This document shows, in pieces, positions 49,733 through 57,995 of a stretch of DNA of 64,000 bases. The position numbers were made by a program, and so were the translations under genes. This stretch comes from Scatacola_A faecigallinarum. Lineage in GTDB: Bacteria; Pseudomonadota; Alphaproteobacteria; RF32; CAG-239. The first letter of the stretch is position 1, and each line of letters starts with the position of its first letter. The notes under the pieces are model-generated. The model worked only from the letters and a program-made list of their open reading frames with translations, searched no databases and had not been told where the DNA came from. Where the stretch lies: NCBI GenBank assembly GCA_018713605.1, contig DVOM01000009.1:23505-87504 (forward strand), read 5' to 3'.

Positions 49733-50638
49733 ATGGAAAATTTCGGCATTGACGATTTTCTGGAAATGATGGCGGCGGAAAAAGGCGCGGCGCAAAATAC
49801 GTTGGCGGCCTATCGGCGCGATGTTGAACAGTTTGCCGCATTTGCAAAGGTTTCCGATGTGTCGGCTTTTCGTCAGAGCCACATTTCCGCATTTGTACAG
49901 AAACTGAGTAAGGACAAGCTGGCGCCGAAAACGATTGCACGGAAAATTTCGGCGTTGCGCGAATATTTCAAGTTTCTTTATTCCGAAAGGGAAATCAAAG
50001 ACAATCCGGCCGCCAATATTTTGTTACCGAAGCAGAAAAAGCCGTTGCCGAAATTTCTGACTGAAGAAGAAATCAGACGGTTGATTGCCGCGGCCAAAGC
50101 GCATGACGACTGCCGACACCGTCGAACCGCGGTAATGCTGGAACTGATGTATGCCTGCGGTTTGCGCGTATCTGAACTGGTCAGCTTGCCGGAAAACTGT
50201 CTGAATTATGACAAAAGGCAGATTATGGTAAAAGGCAAGGGCAGCAAGGAGCGAATCGTGCCGGTTGCGCCGGCGGCTTTGAATGCCGTTTCCGAATATA
50301 TGGGGTATCGGGATTTCTTTTTGAAGGCAGGGCGGAAATCCGTCTGGCTTTTTCCGTCAAAAGTTTCTTCCTCCGGACATGTTACCCGTGACGCTTTTTT
50401 TAAGAATATTCAGGCGGCGGCGATTGAGGCGGGACTGCCGCGCGAAAGGGTTACCCCGCATGTTTTGCGCCATTCTTTTGCGACCCATTTGCTTAATCAT
50501 GACGTCGATTTGCGTTCGGTGCAGAGAATGCTCGGCCATGAAGATATCGGCACGACCGAAATTTATACGCATATCATTTCAGAAGCGTTAATTAAGAAGG
50601 TGCAGAGCAAGCATCCCCTGGCTAAAAAGTTTGTATAA
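49733..50638 (+). CDS. xerD: Tyrosine recombinase XerD
   Basis: 301-residue site-specific recombinase that resolves chromosome dimers at dif with XerC. The N-terminal SAM-like DNA-binding domain covers about 1-95. The catalytic residues are Arg in ACGLRVSEL, Lys in VKGKGSKER, His/Arg in PHVLRHSFATHLL, His in LGHEDIGT and the nucleophile Tyr in TEIYTHI. It is linked to the small upstream gene and not near mobile-element features, supporting XerD rather than an integrase. No dif-like site was noticed in the window. Confidence 0.93.
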   Translation: MENFGIDDFLEMMAAEKGAAQNTLAAYRRDVEQFAAFAKVSDVSAFRQSHISAFVQKLSKDKLAPKTIARKISALREYFKFLYSEREIKDNPAANILLPKQKKPLPKFLTEEEIRRLIAAAKAHDDCRHRRTAVMLELMYACGLRVSELVSLPENCLNYDKRQIMVKGKGSKERIVPVAPAALNAVSEYMGYRDFFLKAGRKSVWLFPSKVSSSGHVTRDAFFKNIQAAAIEAGLPRERVTPHVLRHSFATHLLNHDVDLRSVQRMLGHEDIGTTEIYTHIISEALIKKVQSKHPLAKKFV

Positions 50639-50719
50639 TGGGGAACTGAGTAAGATAAATCTATTATTTTTCTGATTCTCTGTCTTTGTAAAAACTTCTG
50701 TGGTAAAAGCTGTTTAAAA

Positions 50720-50752
50720 ATTAAGGGAGGGTGCGGTTAAGCAACTCCTCCC
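50720..50752 (-). terminator. Probable terminator of the 290-aa orphan
   Basis: Read leftward, GGGAGG(AGT)TGC pairs with GCA(C)CCTCCC across TTAACC and is followed by TTAATTTTT. It lies 18 bases past the stop at 50,771. Confidence 0.55.
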
Positions 50753-50770
50753 GAAAGTTAAACATAATTT

Positions 50771-51643
50771 TTATTTTAATTTCTGCTCAAAAGTCTTGCA
50801 AAAAAGATCGAGCAGATCTCTGACCGTGCTGTCGTCGGAAATTTCGGTTGACAGACGGTGGAATACTTGAACATCAAGTTCGTCTTCGGTCCAGGCTACG
50901 GCCAAATCCCATTCCTGAGGGCCAAAGCCGACCGGATGCAGTTGTTTTACTTTCTTCTTCAGAAAGTCCTCATCCAGTTTTTCGCCGACCTGCTGAGAAA
51001 AGATAACCGCGGTCTTTGTGCGGAACCGCTCAATCAGCTGTTCTTTGGTCGGCGGCAAGGCTTTCAGAATCCGGGCACGGATATCGTTGACCTTGTTGCT
51101 GCCGGCGCTGAAATATTCGGCAATGTCGGCAAAAGTGGCTTCCGAATCCAAGTAGGCCAAAGGCTGATTGTCTTCCGAACTCAGCGGGCGGCCGGTCAAA
51201 AATTCGAGCGCTTCAACCAGGTCGATTAGAAGAGTGCGCGGAATGACGGGGCTGGAAACCGGACGCTCAAGATCCCGGACAAAACATCCCGACTTTTTGA
51301 TAAAGAAGGTTTTGATGTCGTAAGAATCCTGAAAGTTCAACAGGCTGAGAGTTTCTCCGCAATAAAAATTTACGATTGCTTCAAAACTCAGTTTCTTTTG
51401 GAAATATTCCAATGCGAGTCTGCAGAACTTCTGATTGGTCTGTTTTGCAACGGCTTTTACGGCGCTGCAAAAGACTGCGGGTCTGAAAAAAGCCGGGGCT
51501 TTCATCAAAACTTCGGCTACCTGTACCTCGTCTTTGGCGTTAAATACAACCTCTCCGTTTGCATTTGCATAAAGAGGTTTCAATTTCGGTGATCTGTTTA
51601 CCAGCTCCTGGGCCAATAAAGCAGAAACTTCTTTTTTGTTCAT
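50771..51643 (-). CDS. Orphan protein with ACP-like C-terminal domain (290 aa)
   Basis: Not recognised overall. 290 residues, soluble. Its region from about 170 onward (IAEYFSAGSNKVNDIRARIL, then a helical segment ending TVRDLLDLF) resembles the neighbouring 182-residue protein at equivalent positions. The C-terminal 80 residues have the helix pattern of an acyl-carrier protein, including the final TVRDL helix, but no serine at the phosphopantetheine position. The N-terminal 165 residues match nothing I know. Separate transcript from the neighbour. Confidence 0.6.
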   Translation of the reverse strand: MNKKEVSALLAQELVNRSPKLKPLYANANGEVVFNAKDEVQVAEVLMKAPAFFRPAVFCSAVKAVAKQTNQKFCRLALEYFQKKLSFEAIVNFYCGETLSLLNFQDSYDIKTFFIKKSGCFVRDLERPVSSPVIPRTLLIDLVEALEFLTGRPLSSEDNQPLAYLDSEATFADIAEYFSAGSNKVNDIRARILKALPPTKEQLIERFRTKTAVIFSQQVGEKLDEDFLKKKVKQLHPVGFGPQEWDLAVAWTEDELDVQVFHRLSTEISDDSTVRDLLDLFCKTFEQKLK

Positions 51644-51743
51644 AATCTATATAAATTTATAAGGTTTTAATGAAGACAAAGTAGCATCATCGGACAAAAA
51701 AATCAAGCTTTATTTAGGCGAAATGGACAAAAATATGTTTGCA

Positions 51744-51773
51744 TAAAAAAAGAGAGCCGTTTGAGGGCTCTCT
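51744..51773 (-). terminator. Rho-independent terminator of the 182-aa orphan
   Basis: Read leftward, AGAGAGCCC and GGCTCTCT pair across TCAAAC and are followed by seven T residues, 20 bases after the stop at 51,794. Confidence 0.85.
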
Positions 51774-51793
51774 GGAAAAGAAGTTAAATTTTT

Positions 51794-52342
51794 CTATTCA
51801 TCGGAAAAAAATGCAATTAAATCCCTGACGGTGCCTTTGGAAACAAGGTCTTTGTCCGGGAATTTTCCAAACCTCTGCCGACACCAGTTCAGGACGGTCA
51901 GATAAAAATTGTAATCTTTGAAATCAGCCGGAAGCATTAGATCTATCCGGGTGTTTTCATCCAACTGGTCGGCTTTGACGTTCAGGCAATCGGCCAAAAA
52001 CTGTTTTACCTGCGCGGCCGTGGTTTTCGGTTTCATCAGTTCGGCGCGAATTTCGGCCGAAGTCTGTGGGTCTGAGCAAAAATATTCGGCAAATTTGACT
52101 GCCGGGAGATCAGAATCACGCAAACGGCGCTCGACATATTTCCATTCGGCCTGATTGTTAAGAGCGAATGAGGAACGGCCGGCACGACAGCGCATCAGTT
52201 CGACTATTTCCTTAAAATAAGGATAAGACACCTTTCCGTTGTTTAAGGAAATCATAAGACCTTCAACCTGTTCTTTGGAGAAGGCTGTTTTGCGACGGAT
52301 AATGTTTACTGCTTCTTTCCGTCTTAATGTTGCTGTTGCCAT
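51794..52342 (-). CDS. Orphan protein with serine-less ACP-like C-terminal domain (182 aa)
   Basis: Not recognised. The basic N-terminal half (about 1-75) is followed by KFAEYFCSDPQTSAEIRAEL, similar to the 290-residue neighbour, and a C-terminal segment (about 108-182: VKQFLADCLNVKADQLDENT, then TVRDLIAFFSDE) that matches the acyl-carrier protein helix layout. At the usual D-S-L attachment site it has ADFKD, so it cannot carry phosphopantetheine. Preceded by its own promoter region and ended by a strong terminator. Confidence 0.6.
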   Translation of the reverse strand: MATATLRRKEAVNIIRRKTAFSKEQVEGLMISLNNGKVSYPYFKEIVELMRCRAGRSSFALNNQAEWKYVERRLRDSDLPAVKFAEYFCSDPQTSAEIRAELMKPKTTAAQVKQFLADCLNVKADQLDENTRIDLMLPADFKDYNFYLTVLNWCRQRFGKFPDKDLVSKGTVRDLIAFFSDE

Positions 52343-52468
52343 AATTTTTCTGTTTTTGAGGTTTAACTTCTATATATAATAGTTAATGCTGCATCATAAT
52401 TCAGAGTTTTTGAACCCTCCTTATACTACAGCTTTAAACGTAAATCAACAAAAATCGACAAAATTTTA

Positions 52469-53323
52469 TTAAAGGTGACGGGCAAGGGCAAGAAACTGAT
52501 TTGGCGTAATTTGTTCTGCTCGGGAAGTCAGCGGAATTTGCAGTTCGCAGCATATTTTTTCCAGACCGGGAATCGATTTAAGGCTTTGACGAATCATTTT
52601 GCGGCGCTGTCCGAATGCCAAAGCGCTCAGCTTTTCGATGCCGGCGATGTCTTTGGCGGAAAGTCCGCTGCGGAGCGGCGTAAAGAGGAGAACCGAAGAC
52701 CAGATTTTCGGTGCAGGCACGAAACATTCGGGATTAAGATCAAAGAGTTTTTCGATTTTGCAGAGCAGCTGAGACAAAATAGATATGCGGCCATAGTCTT
52801 TGCTGCCGACGGGCGCCAAAATGCGGTCGGCGACTTCTTTTTGGAACATAAGGGTCAGGCTGGCAAAATTTTCTATTTCTTTCAGCCAGCCGACCAGCAG
52901 CGGGACGGAAATGTTGTAGGGAAGGTTGCTGACAATATGGCACGGAGTTTGATTAAGTTCGGCAAAGTTCTGCTTCAGGGCGTCGCCGTTGACGATTTGC
53001 AGGCGTTCTCCGACTTTGGTTTTGATTTCTTCCATAATGGCAATGCAGCGTTCGTCCATTTCAACCACGGTCAGCTTGTCCGGTTCGGCGCGGAGAATTT
53101 CACGGGTCAGGCCGCCCGGGCCGGGGCCTACTTCGTACACGGCGGCGCCGCGATAATCGGAGAGGTTTTGCGCATTCAGCGAAAGCCTGATGATTTTGCC
53201 AGTAATGTTGCGGTCGAGAAGAAAATTCTGCCCGAGAGCCTTTTTAGCCAGCAATCCGTGCGCTTCGACCGTAGCGCGAAGCGAGGGAAGCATATTTATT
53301 TTTTCTTCAAGACTGAGACTCAT
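52469..53323 (-). CDS. rsmA: 16S rRNA dimethyladenosine transferase RsmA (KsgA)
   Basis: Dimethylates the two adenosines in the 3' hairpin of 16S rRNA. 284 residues. KALGQNFLLD (about 27-36) precedes the SAM motif YEVGPGPGGLT (about 63-73), and the catalytic NLPYNISVPLL (about 134-144) is intact. It follows surA by one base. The usual pdxA between surA and rsmA is missing. Confidence 0.97.
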   Translation of the reverse strand: MSLSLEEKINMLPSLRATVEAHGLLAKKALGQNFLLDRNITGKIIRLSLNAQNLSDYRGAAVYEVGPGPGGLTREILRAEPDKLTVVEMDERCIAIMEEIKTKVGERLQIVNGDALKQNFAELNQTPCHIVSNLPYNISVPLLVGWLKEIENFASLTLMFQKEVADRILAPVGSKDYGRISILSQLLCKIEKLFDLNPECFVPAPKIWSSVLLFTPLRSGLSAKDIAGIEKLSALAFGQRRKMIRQSLKSIPGLEKICCELQIPLTSRAEQITPNQFLALARHL

Positions 53324-53324
53324 T

Positions 53325-54413
53325 TTATATTCTGACCTCTATAACCGCCGCCTGACGCAGTTCCTGCAGATGGCGGGCGGCGATTTCTTCCATGCGGCGC
53401 TCTTCAAGGAATTTTTTGATGTTTTCCTGAGTGGGGGTTTCGGCTTTATCGCGTTTGGGGTCGAATATCTTGTCAAGCTTGAGGATATAGTAATCCTGTC
53501 CGACTTTGACCGGATCAGAAACTTCGCCGGGTTTCAGTTTGCCGAGAGCGTTTTTAAGCGGGGTTATAAGACGTTCCCGGTTAATCCAGCCAAGGCTGCC
53601 GCCCTTGGAAGAACTCGGAGCTTCCGAAAACTGCATGGCATAGAGTTCAAAACGGGGATCCTGCCGCAGGTTGGCGACCAGACCCTCCAGATTTTTGGCG
53701 TTTTTGCGTTTGATGAGAATTTCGGAAACCATATATTTTGCGGTGCTGAGGTCGCGGTCGGCTTCTGCCTGGGCTTCTTCAATTTCTTTCTGGGTCAGTT
53801 CTCCTTCGGCCATTGACAGTTTGCGGATAACGCGTATCCAGGCCAAATCGGATTTCATCTGTTGCAGAAACACCTGATAGCTGACGCCGCTGTCTTTGAG
53901 AATCTGCCGGAGTTTGCCCTGAGGGATTTTGTTGCTGGTTTCAAAAAAACGGACGGATTGGTCAATGTCCTTGTCGGTTATGACAATGCCGTTTTTTTCG
54001 GCGTCCTGGAGTTTAAGCTTTTCGTCAATGGCTGCCTGCAGCGTGCGCTGGACGATCATGTTGCGGGTCTGGTCGTTGACGGGGATGCGGGTGTTCATGA
54101 CGAAGGCATTGACCCTGTTTTCCAAATCTTCGGTCGTTAAAATTTCGCCGTTGACGACGGCGACGATTTTAACGGCACCGGGAAAAAGCTTCTGAGGTTT
54201 CGGCGCGGCAGGCGCTGTTGCCGGGGCGGCCGGCTCAGCAGGCTGCTGACGGACAACGGAGGTTTCGTTTTCTTTGTTTTCGCCGTCATTTTGAAACATG
54301 ACCGAGCTGCCGGCCGGTTTGGCGCTTTGGCCGATGGAGGAAAGGTCGAGCGCCTGAGCCGGAAAAACTGAGGTTATACCAAGCAGGAAAGCCGTCGCAA
54401 AAAATTTTCTCAT
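53325..54413 (-). CDS. surA: SurA-like periplasmic peptidyl-prolyl isomerase/chaperone
   Basis: 362 residues from the ATG at 54,413, preceded by AAGGAGA. Sec signal peptide (about 1-22, ending PAQA), an Ala/Pro-rich linker, a SurA N-terminal helical chaperone region (about 80-200) and a single parvulin domain (about 205-310, KYMVSEILI...GGSLGWI...PGEVSDPVKVG). SurA folds outer-membrane beta-barrels, in particular LptD, whose gene is directly upstream. The E. coli protein has two parvulin domains; one is common in alphaproteobacteria. Confidence 0.9.
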   Translation of the reverse strand: MRKFFATAFLLGITSVFPAQALDLSSIGQSAKPAGSSVMFQNDGENKENETSVVRQQPAEPAAPATAPAAPKPQKLFPGAVKIVAVVNGEILTTEDLENRVNAFVMNTRIPVNDQTRNMIVQRTLQAAIDEKLKLQDAEKNGIVITDKDIDQSVRFFETSNKIPQGKLRQILKDSGVSYQVFLQQMKSDLAWIRVIRKLSMAEGELTQKEIEEAQAEADRDLSTAKYMVSEILIKRKNAKNLEGLVANLRQDPRFELYAMQFSEAPSSSKGGSLGWINRERLITPLKNALGKLKPGEVSDPVKVGQDYYILKLDKIFDPKRDKAETPTQENIKKFLEERRMEEIAARHLQELRQAAVIEVRI

Positions 54414-54438
54414 TAACTTTCTCCTTATCTTAAAAAAC

Positions 54439-56724
54439 TTATTTGGAACCGAAGCCGCCAAGCGTTTTCAGCAGGAAGGAAACGCTGAATTCGTAATTTC
54501 CTTCATATTCCGGATCGTTGGAATGGTAGCGGTGGATGTCGGTTATCAGTTTCAGACATTCGTCTTCATAAATTATTTCGGCACCGTGTTCGATAGAACC
54601 GCCTTTGGGCGCCAAATCCTGGCGGTTGTAAATGGTCAGGCTCCAGTCGCGCGTCAGTTTGGCGGTCAGTGACGTATAGAGTTCTTTACGTTCGCGGGCA
54701 TCATAGGCGTAAGCTGCCGAATCGTTTCTCTGCAGATAGATATAAGAGATATAGCCGCGCAGCATGCTGGGGCCGAAAGACGTGCCCAGTTCACTGTAGT
54801 TAATGTCGAAAGTGTCTTTGTCCAGACGGAAACGATAAGTTAAGTCCAGATAATCGGCCGGTGCGGCATAGATACGGCCGACATAGTCGGTAAAGTTGCT
54901 GTCTTCGTCGATGCCCTGCGTAAAGCTTTCGTCTTTGTTGAATTTGTAACTTTGGGCGATGAAGGCTGAAGTGCGGCCGAGGATGTTGCCATAAGAACTC
55001 CAGTTGATGCCGTAGCTGATACGGCTGCCCGTGTCATTGCGGTCGTAACCGGGATAACGGTCGAGGTCGAGGACGTTAGAATCGGAAAGTTCAATATCCT
55101 GACTGTCTTCGTTTGGAATTTTATCGGCTTTGTTGCCGCCGTTCGGCGCGGCGACGGCGACAATGACCGGTTCCAGAATCTGACGGGAGTTTTCGGTCGC
55201 GCGGACAAAGGGCAGGCGCCATTCCAAACCGACCTGCGGGAAGACGCGGGCAACGCCGCCGGTAAAGTTTTGGTCATCTTCGTTGGTATAATTGTCGACG
55301 TAGTAAAGGTCGGACTTTACCGAAGCGACCATGCGGTATTTTTCGCCGTAGGGGCTGGTGTAGGGCAGCACCCATGAATTTATCATTGAAGCGCGCTGGG
55401 TGGAAACGTCGTCTTCGCGGTAAACGGAAGCAAAGTCGAGATTGGTTTTGGTGTAGGCGCCGTAAGTGCCGACATCGCTGATGTTTTCGTAAGAAATCAG
55501 CGGGGCGACGAAAGGTTTGTTGAGATTGCGGCGGTTAAACTCGTTTTTGTCCGCTTCGCGAAGATTGTAACTGACCAGTTTGTAATAGTAGGCTTCGGCC
55601 GAGGCGTAATTGCGGTTGTCAAATCCCTGCAAGCGGATCCGCGAGGTCAGCCAGGCATTGTCCTTATACGGGAGGGAGAGGTCTTTCAGATACAGGCTGT
55701 CAGAAGCGTAATTAATATCTGTGTCGGCCAGCCAGAAGTCGTTGATTTCATAACGGGCCTTTAAAAACAGGTTGCCGCGGTTCTTGTCTTTGTCTTCGTC
55801 CGTGAGAAAAGAACCCTGCGCATCAATGTCGCCTTTATAGAAATATTTGCGGTATTCGCCGTTCCAGACGATGCCTTTGTCCGAGCTTAACATCGGTGCA
55901 AACAGCAAATCTTCATGATCTGAAATGTTCCAAAAATAACGAGGCTGAAAGTAGCCGCCCAGATAAGAGGAGCTTCCGATTGTCGGGGCGATAAAACCGG
56001 AACGGCGTTTGACGGAAGGATCAGGGTGCGAGAGAAACGGCGTGTAGAAAACCGGCACGCCCTTGACTTCAATGAATGCGTCGTTGTAGTAAACATCCTG
56101 ATTTTTTGCGTCGTGTTTTACCTTTCGCGCCTTAATCTGCCAAAGCGGGTCTTTGCTGCGGCAGACGTCGCAGGGCGAGTAGACGACGTTTTCCATAACC
56201 TTGTTGTCGTTGGCCATTTTGCGGAATTTGCTGGCCGCGATGCGGGTTTCGTCTTTCATGATGATGCGGACGTCGGTCATGTGGCCTTTGGTCATTTTGT
56301 CGTCAAGTTCGACATAGTCGGAAAAAACGACGGTTCCGTCGGCCTGAACGATGCTGACGTTGCCGACGGCCGTGACAATATCGTCTTTCTGGTTGTAAAT
56401 GACCTTGTCGGCCTTCAGCGTCTGGTCCTTACGGATAATATTGACGTCGCCGACAGCGGTAATGGTCTGCATGTCTTTGTTGTCGATCATTTCGTCGGCA
56501 CTGAAATAAATATCGTCGGTTTCTTTTTCAACTCCGGCGGCCGGCTGCGGTTTGGCGTCCATGAAAGAGGTAATGTTGTAGCTCGGTTCCAGTTCGGCAT
56601 AAGGTTTGGCTTTATCCGGCTCCCTGCCGAAAGGATCCGGTTCAAACGCGGCGGCGGAAACAGCCGAAGCGGCCCAAAGAGCCGTTGCCGTCCAAAGGAT
56701 TTTTTTGCTGAAAAATTTATTCAT
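54439..56724 (-). CDS. lptD: LPS assembly outer-membrane protein LptD
   Basis: 761-residue outer-membrane translocon that inserts lipopolysaccharide with LptE. Signal peptide at about 1-27 (SAVSAAAF), an N-terminal OstA/LptA-like periplasmic beta-taco (about 60-190, YFSADEMIDNKDMQTITAVG) and a large C-terminal beta-barrel (about 215-755). Cysteines in the SPCDVC motif (about 183-186) and in YEDECLKLI near the C-terminus could form the known LptD disulfide. It overlaps lptF by 8 bases. Confidence 0.95.
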   Translation of the reverse strand: MNKFFSKKILWTATALWAASAVSAAAFEPDPFGREPDKAKPYAELEPSYNITSFMDAKPQPAAGVEKETDDIYFSADEMIDNKDMQTITAVGDVNIIRKDQTLKADKVIYNQKDDIVTAVGNVSIVQADGTVVFSDYVELDDKMTKGHMTDVRIIMKDETRIAASKFRKMANDNKVMENVVYSPCDVCRSKDPLWQIKARKVKHDAKNQDVYYNDAFIEVKGVPVFYTPFLSHPDPSVKRRSGFIAPTIGSSSYLGGYFQPRYFWNISDHEDLLFAPMLSSDKGIVWNGEYRKYFYKGDIDAQGSFLTDEDKDKNRGNLFLKARYEINDFWLADTDINYASDSLYLKDLSLPYKDNAWLTSRIRLQGFDNRNYASAEAYYYKLVSYNLREADKNEFNRRNLNKPFVAPLISYENISDVGTYGAYTKTNLDFASVYREDDVSTQRASMINSWVLPYTSPYGEKYRMVASVKSDLYYVDNYTNEDDQNFTGGVARVFPQVGLEWRLPFVRATENSRQILEPVIVAVAAPNGGNKADKIPNEDSQDIELSDSNVLDLDRYPGYDRNDTGSRISYGINWSSYGNILGRTSAFIAQSYKFNKDESFTQGIDEDSNFTDYVGRIYAAPADYLDLTYRFRLDKDTFDINYSELGTSFGPSMLRGYISYIYLQRNDSAAYAYDARERKELYTSLTAKLTRDWSLTIYNRQDLAPKGGSIEHGAEIIYEDECLKLITDIHRYHSNDPEYEGNYEFSVSFLLKTLGGFGSK

Positions 56725-57844
56725 CCGTACTTTCCCTGAGTTTTTTCTTCCGCGTAAAGAAAGCCGGATTATAGAACAATAAGAGATAAATGCAAGTCAT
56801 CAGCGGGACCAGAAAATTTGCGTATAAAAGCGGCAGAAAATAAAGGTTTTTGGCCGAAAGGTTGGTAAAGGCCAGATCTCCCGCCTGGATAAGAACCATA
56901 ATAAAGATAGATACGGAAATGATTTTGGTTTGGCCGCGGCGGTTAAAGTTGCCGACCAGCAACCCGGTGCAGGCCAGCAGTGCAAAGGCCAGATTGTACA
57001 AAGGCGTTAACAGGCGTTTGTTGCCTTCGGTAATGTAACGGTTTGCCTCGGCAGGAGTCAGGCTTGGGTCGTTGCGGGCGTTGAAAAGTTCCATCAGCGT
57101 TTTTTCGCGAACGCCTTCTTCCTTTTCCTTTTTGGGGCCGGTCGTGCCGAAATCGACCGAATAACGGTCGAAGGCCAATGACGAGAACTGCGAATTGTTC
57201 CGGTTAATTTCCTGTCGCACGCCGTTGACGAGGATAATCCGCGGGCCTTTGTCTGTATAAACAATGCGTCCGCGCTCGGCAGACAGCGTCGTTTTGGTTT
57301 TCGGGTTGCGCTCGTCGTTGACAAGAATGCCGGTCAGAGAGCCGTCTTTTTCGTGCGTGGTAACGAAAACGGTCAGATTAAACTGCAAAGTGGTAAATTC
57401 GCCTTCCCGGAACATCAGGTGCGAAACATCGTTTTTGACTTTCCACTCCAATTCGTTAAAAGCCTTTTCAGCCTGCGGGATGCCGATATTGTTGACATAC
57501 AGTCCGAAGACGGAAAGGGCGATACCCATGAACAGCGCGGGTTTGGCGTTTTGCCAGGGGCTGATGCCGGCGGATTTCATTACAACCAGTTCGCGGTCGG
57601 AAAGCATGCGGTTGTAAACGAAAAGGACGGCGACAAACAAGGCTATCGGCGACAGAATGATATACAGCCTCGGCATCAGAAGCGACGTCATTTCGATAAA
57701 CAGGCTGAGCGGCAGCCCTTTGTTGGTAATCAGTTCGACAAAGCGCAGCGACTGGGTAAGCCAAAGGATGGACAGCAGCGAAAAAGTTACCAGCAGGAAG
57801 CCGACAAAAATCTGTTTGGCGATGTAGACGTTTAATTTTTTCAT
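56717..57844 (-). CDS. lptF: LPS export ABC permease LptF
   Basis: 375-residue YjgP/YjgQ permease of LptB2FG. Three N-terminal transmembrane helices (about 10-30, 55-78, 98-118) and three near 270-360 flank a periplasmic beta domain. RFVELITNKGLPLSLF and SDRELVVMKSAGISPW match LptF. It heads the leftward run lptF-lptD-surA-rsmA, while lptG is at 27,028. The start region is divergent from a rightward coiled-coil gene. Confidence 0.9.
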   Translation of the reverse strand: MKKLNVYIAKQIFVGFLLVTFSLLSILWLTQSLRFVELITNKGLPLSLFIEMTSLLMPRLYIILSPIALFVAVLFVYNRMLSDRELVVMKSAGISPWQNAKPALFMGIALSVFGLYVNNIGIPQAEKAFNELEWKVKNDVSHLMFREGEFTTLQFNLTVFVTTHEKDGSLTGILVNDERNPKTKTTLSAERGRIVYTDKGPRIILVNGVRQEINRNNSQFSSLAFDRYSVDFGTTGPKKEKEEGVREKTLMELFNARNDPSLTPAEANRYITEGNKRLLTPLYNLAFALLACTGLLVGNFNRRGQTKIISVSIFIMVLIQAGDLAFTNLSAKNLYFLPLLYANFLVPLMTCIYLLLFYNPAFFTRKKKLRESTDE

Positions 57845-57995
57845 ATCATCAGAGTTTTATTTGTACAAATCGTTATGGATTATAACCAAAATATCTTATA
57901 AAAAAACTAATATTTTTAAAAATTTGCAGATTTTATTTTGCCGTGCACAGAATCGGTGTTATAATAGACAAAAAACAACCGGGCGGAGACAGCCG

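Noticed and set aside
49733..50638. xerD read as a mobile-element integrase
   Set aside because: Length, motif set and the aroK-small ORF-xerD neighbourhood fit housekeeping XerD, and no attachment repeats were seen.
37051..50642. Identical 12-mer TTGTATAATGGG after nrdB (37,051) and at the end of xerD (50,631)
   Set aside because: In xerD it is mainly the last codons and stop; surrounding sequence is unrelated, so chance similarity is likely.
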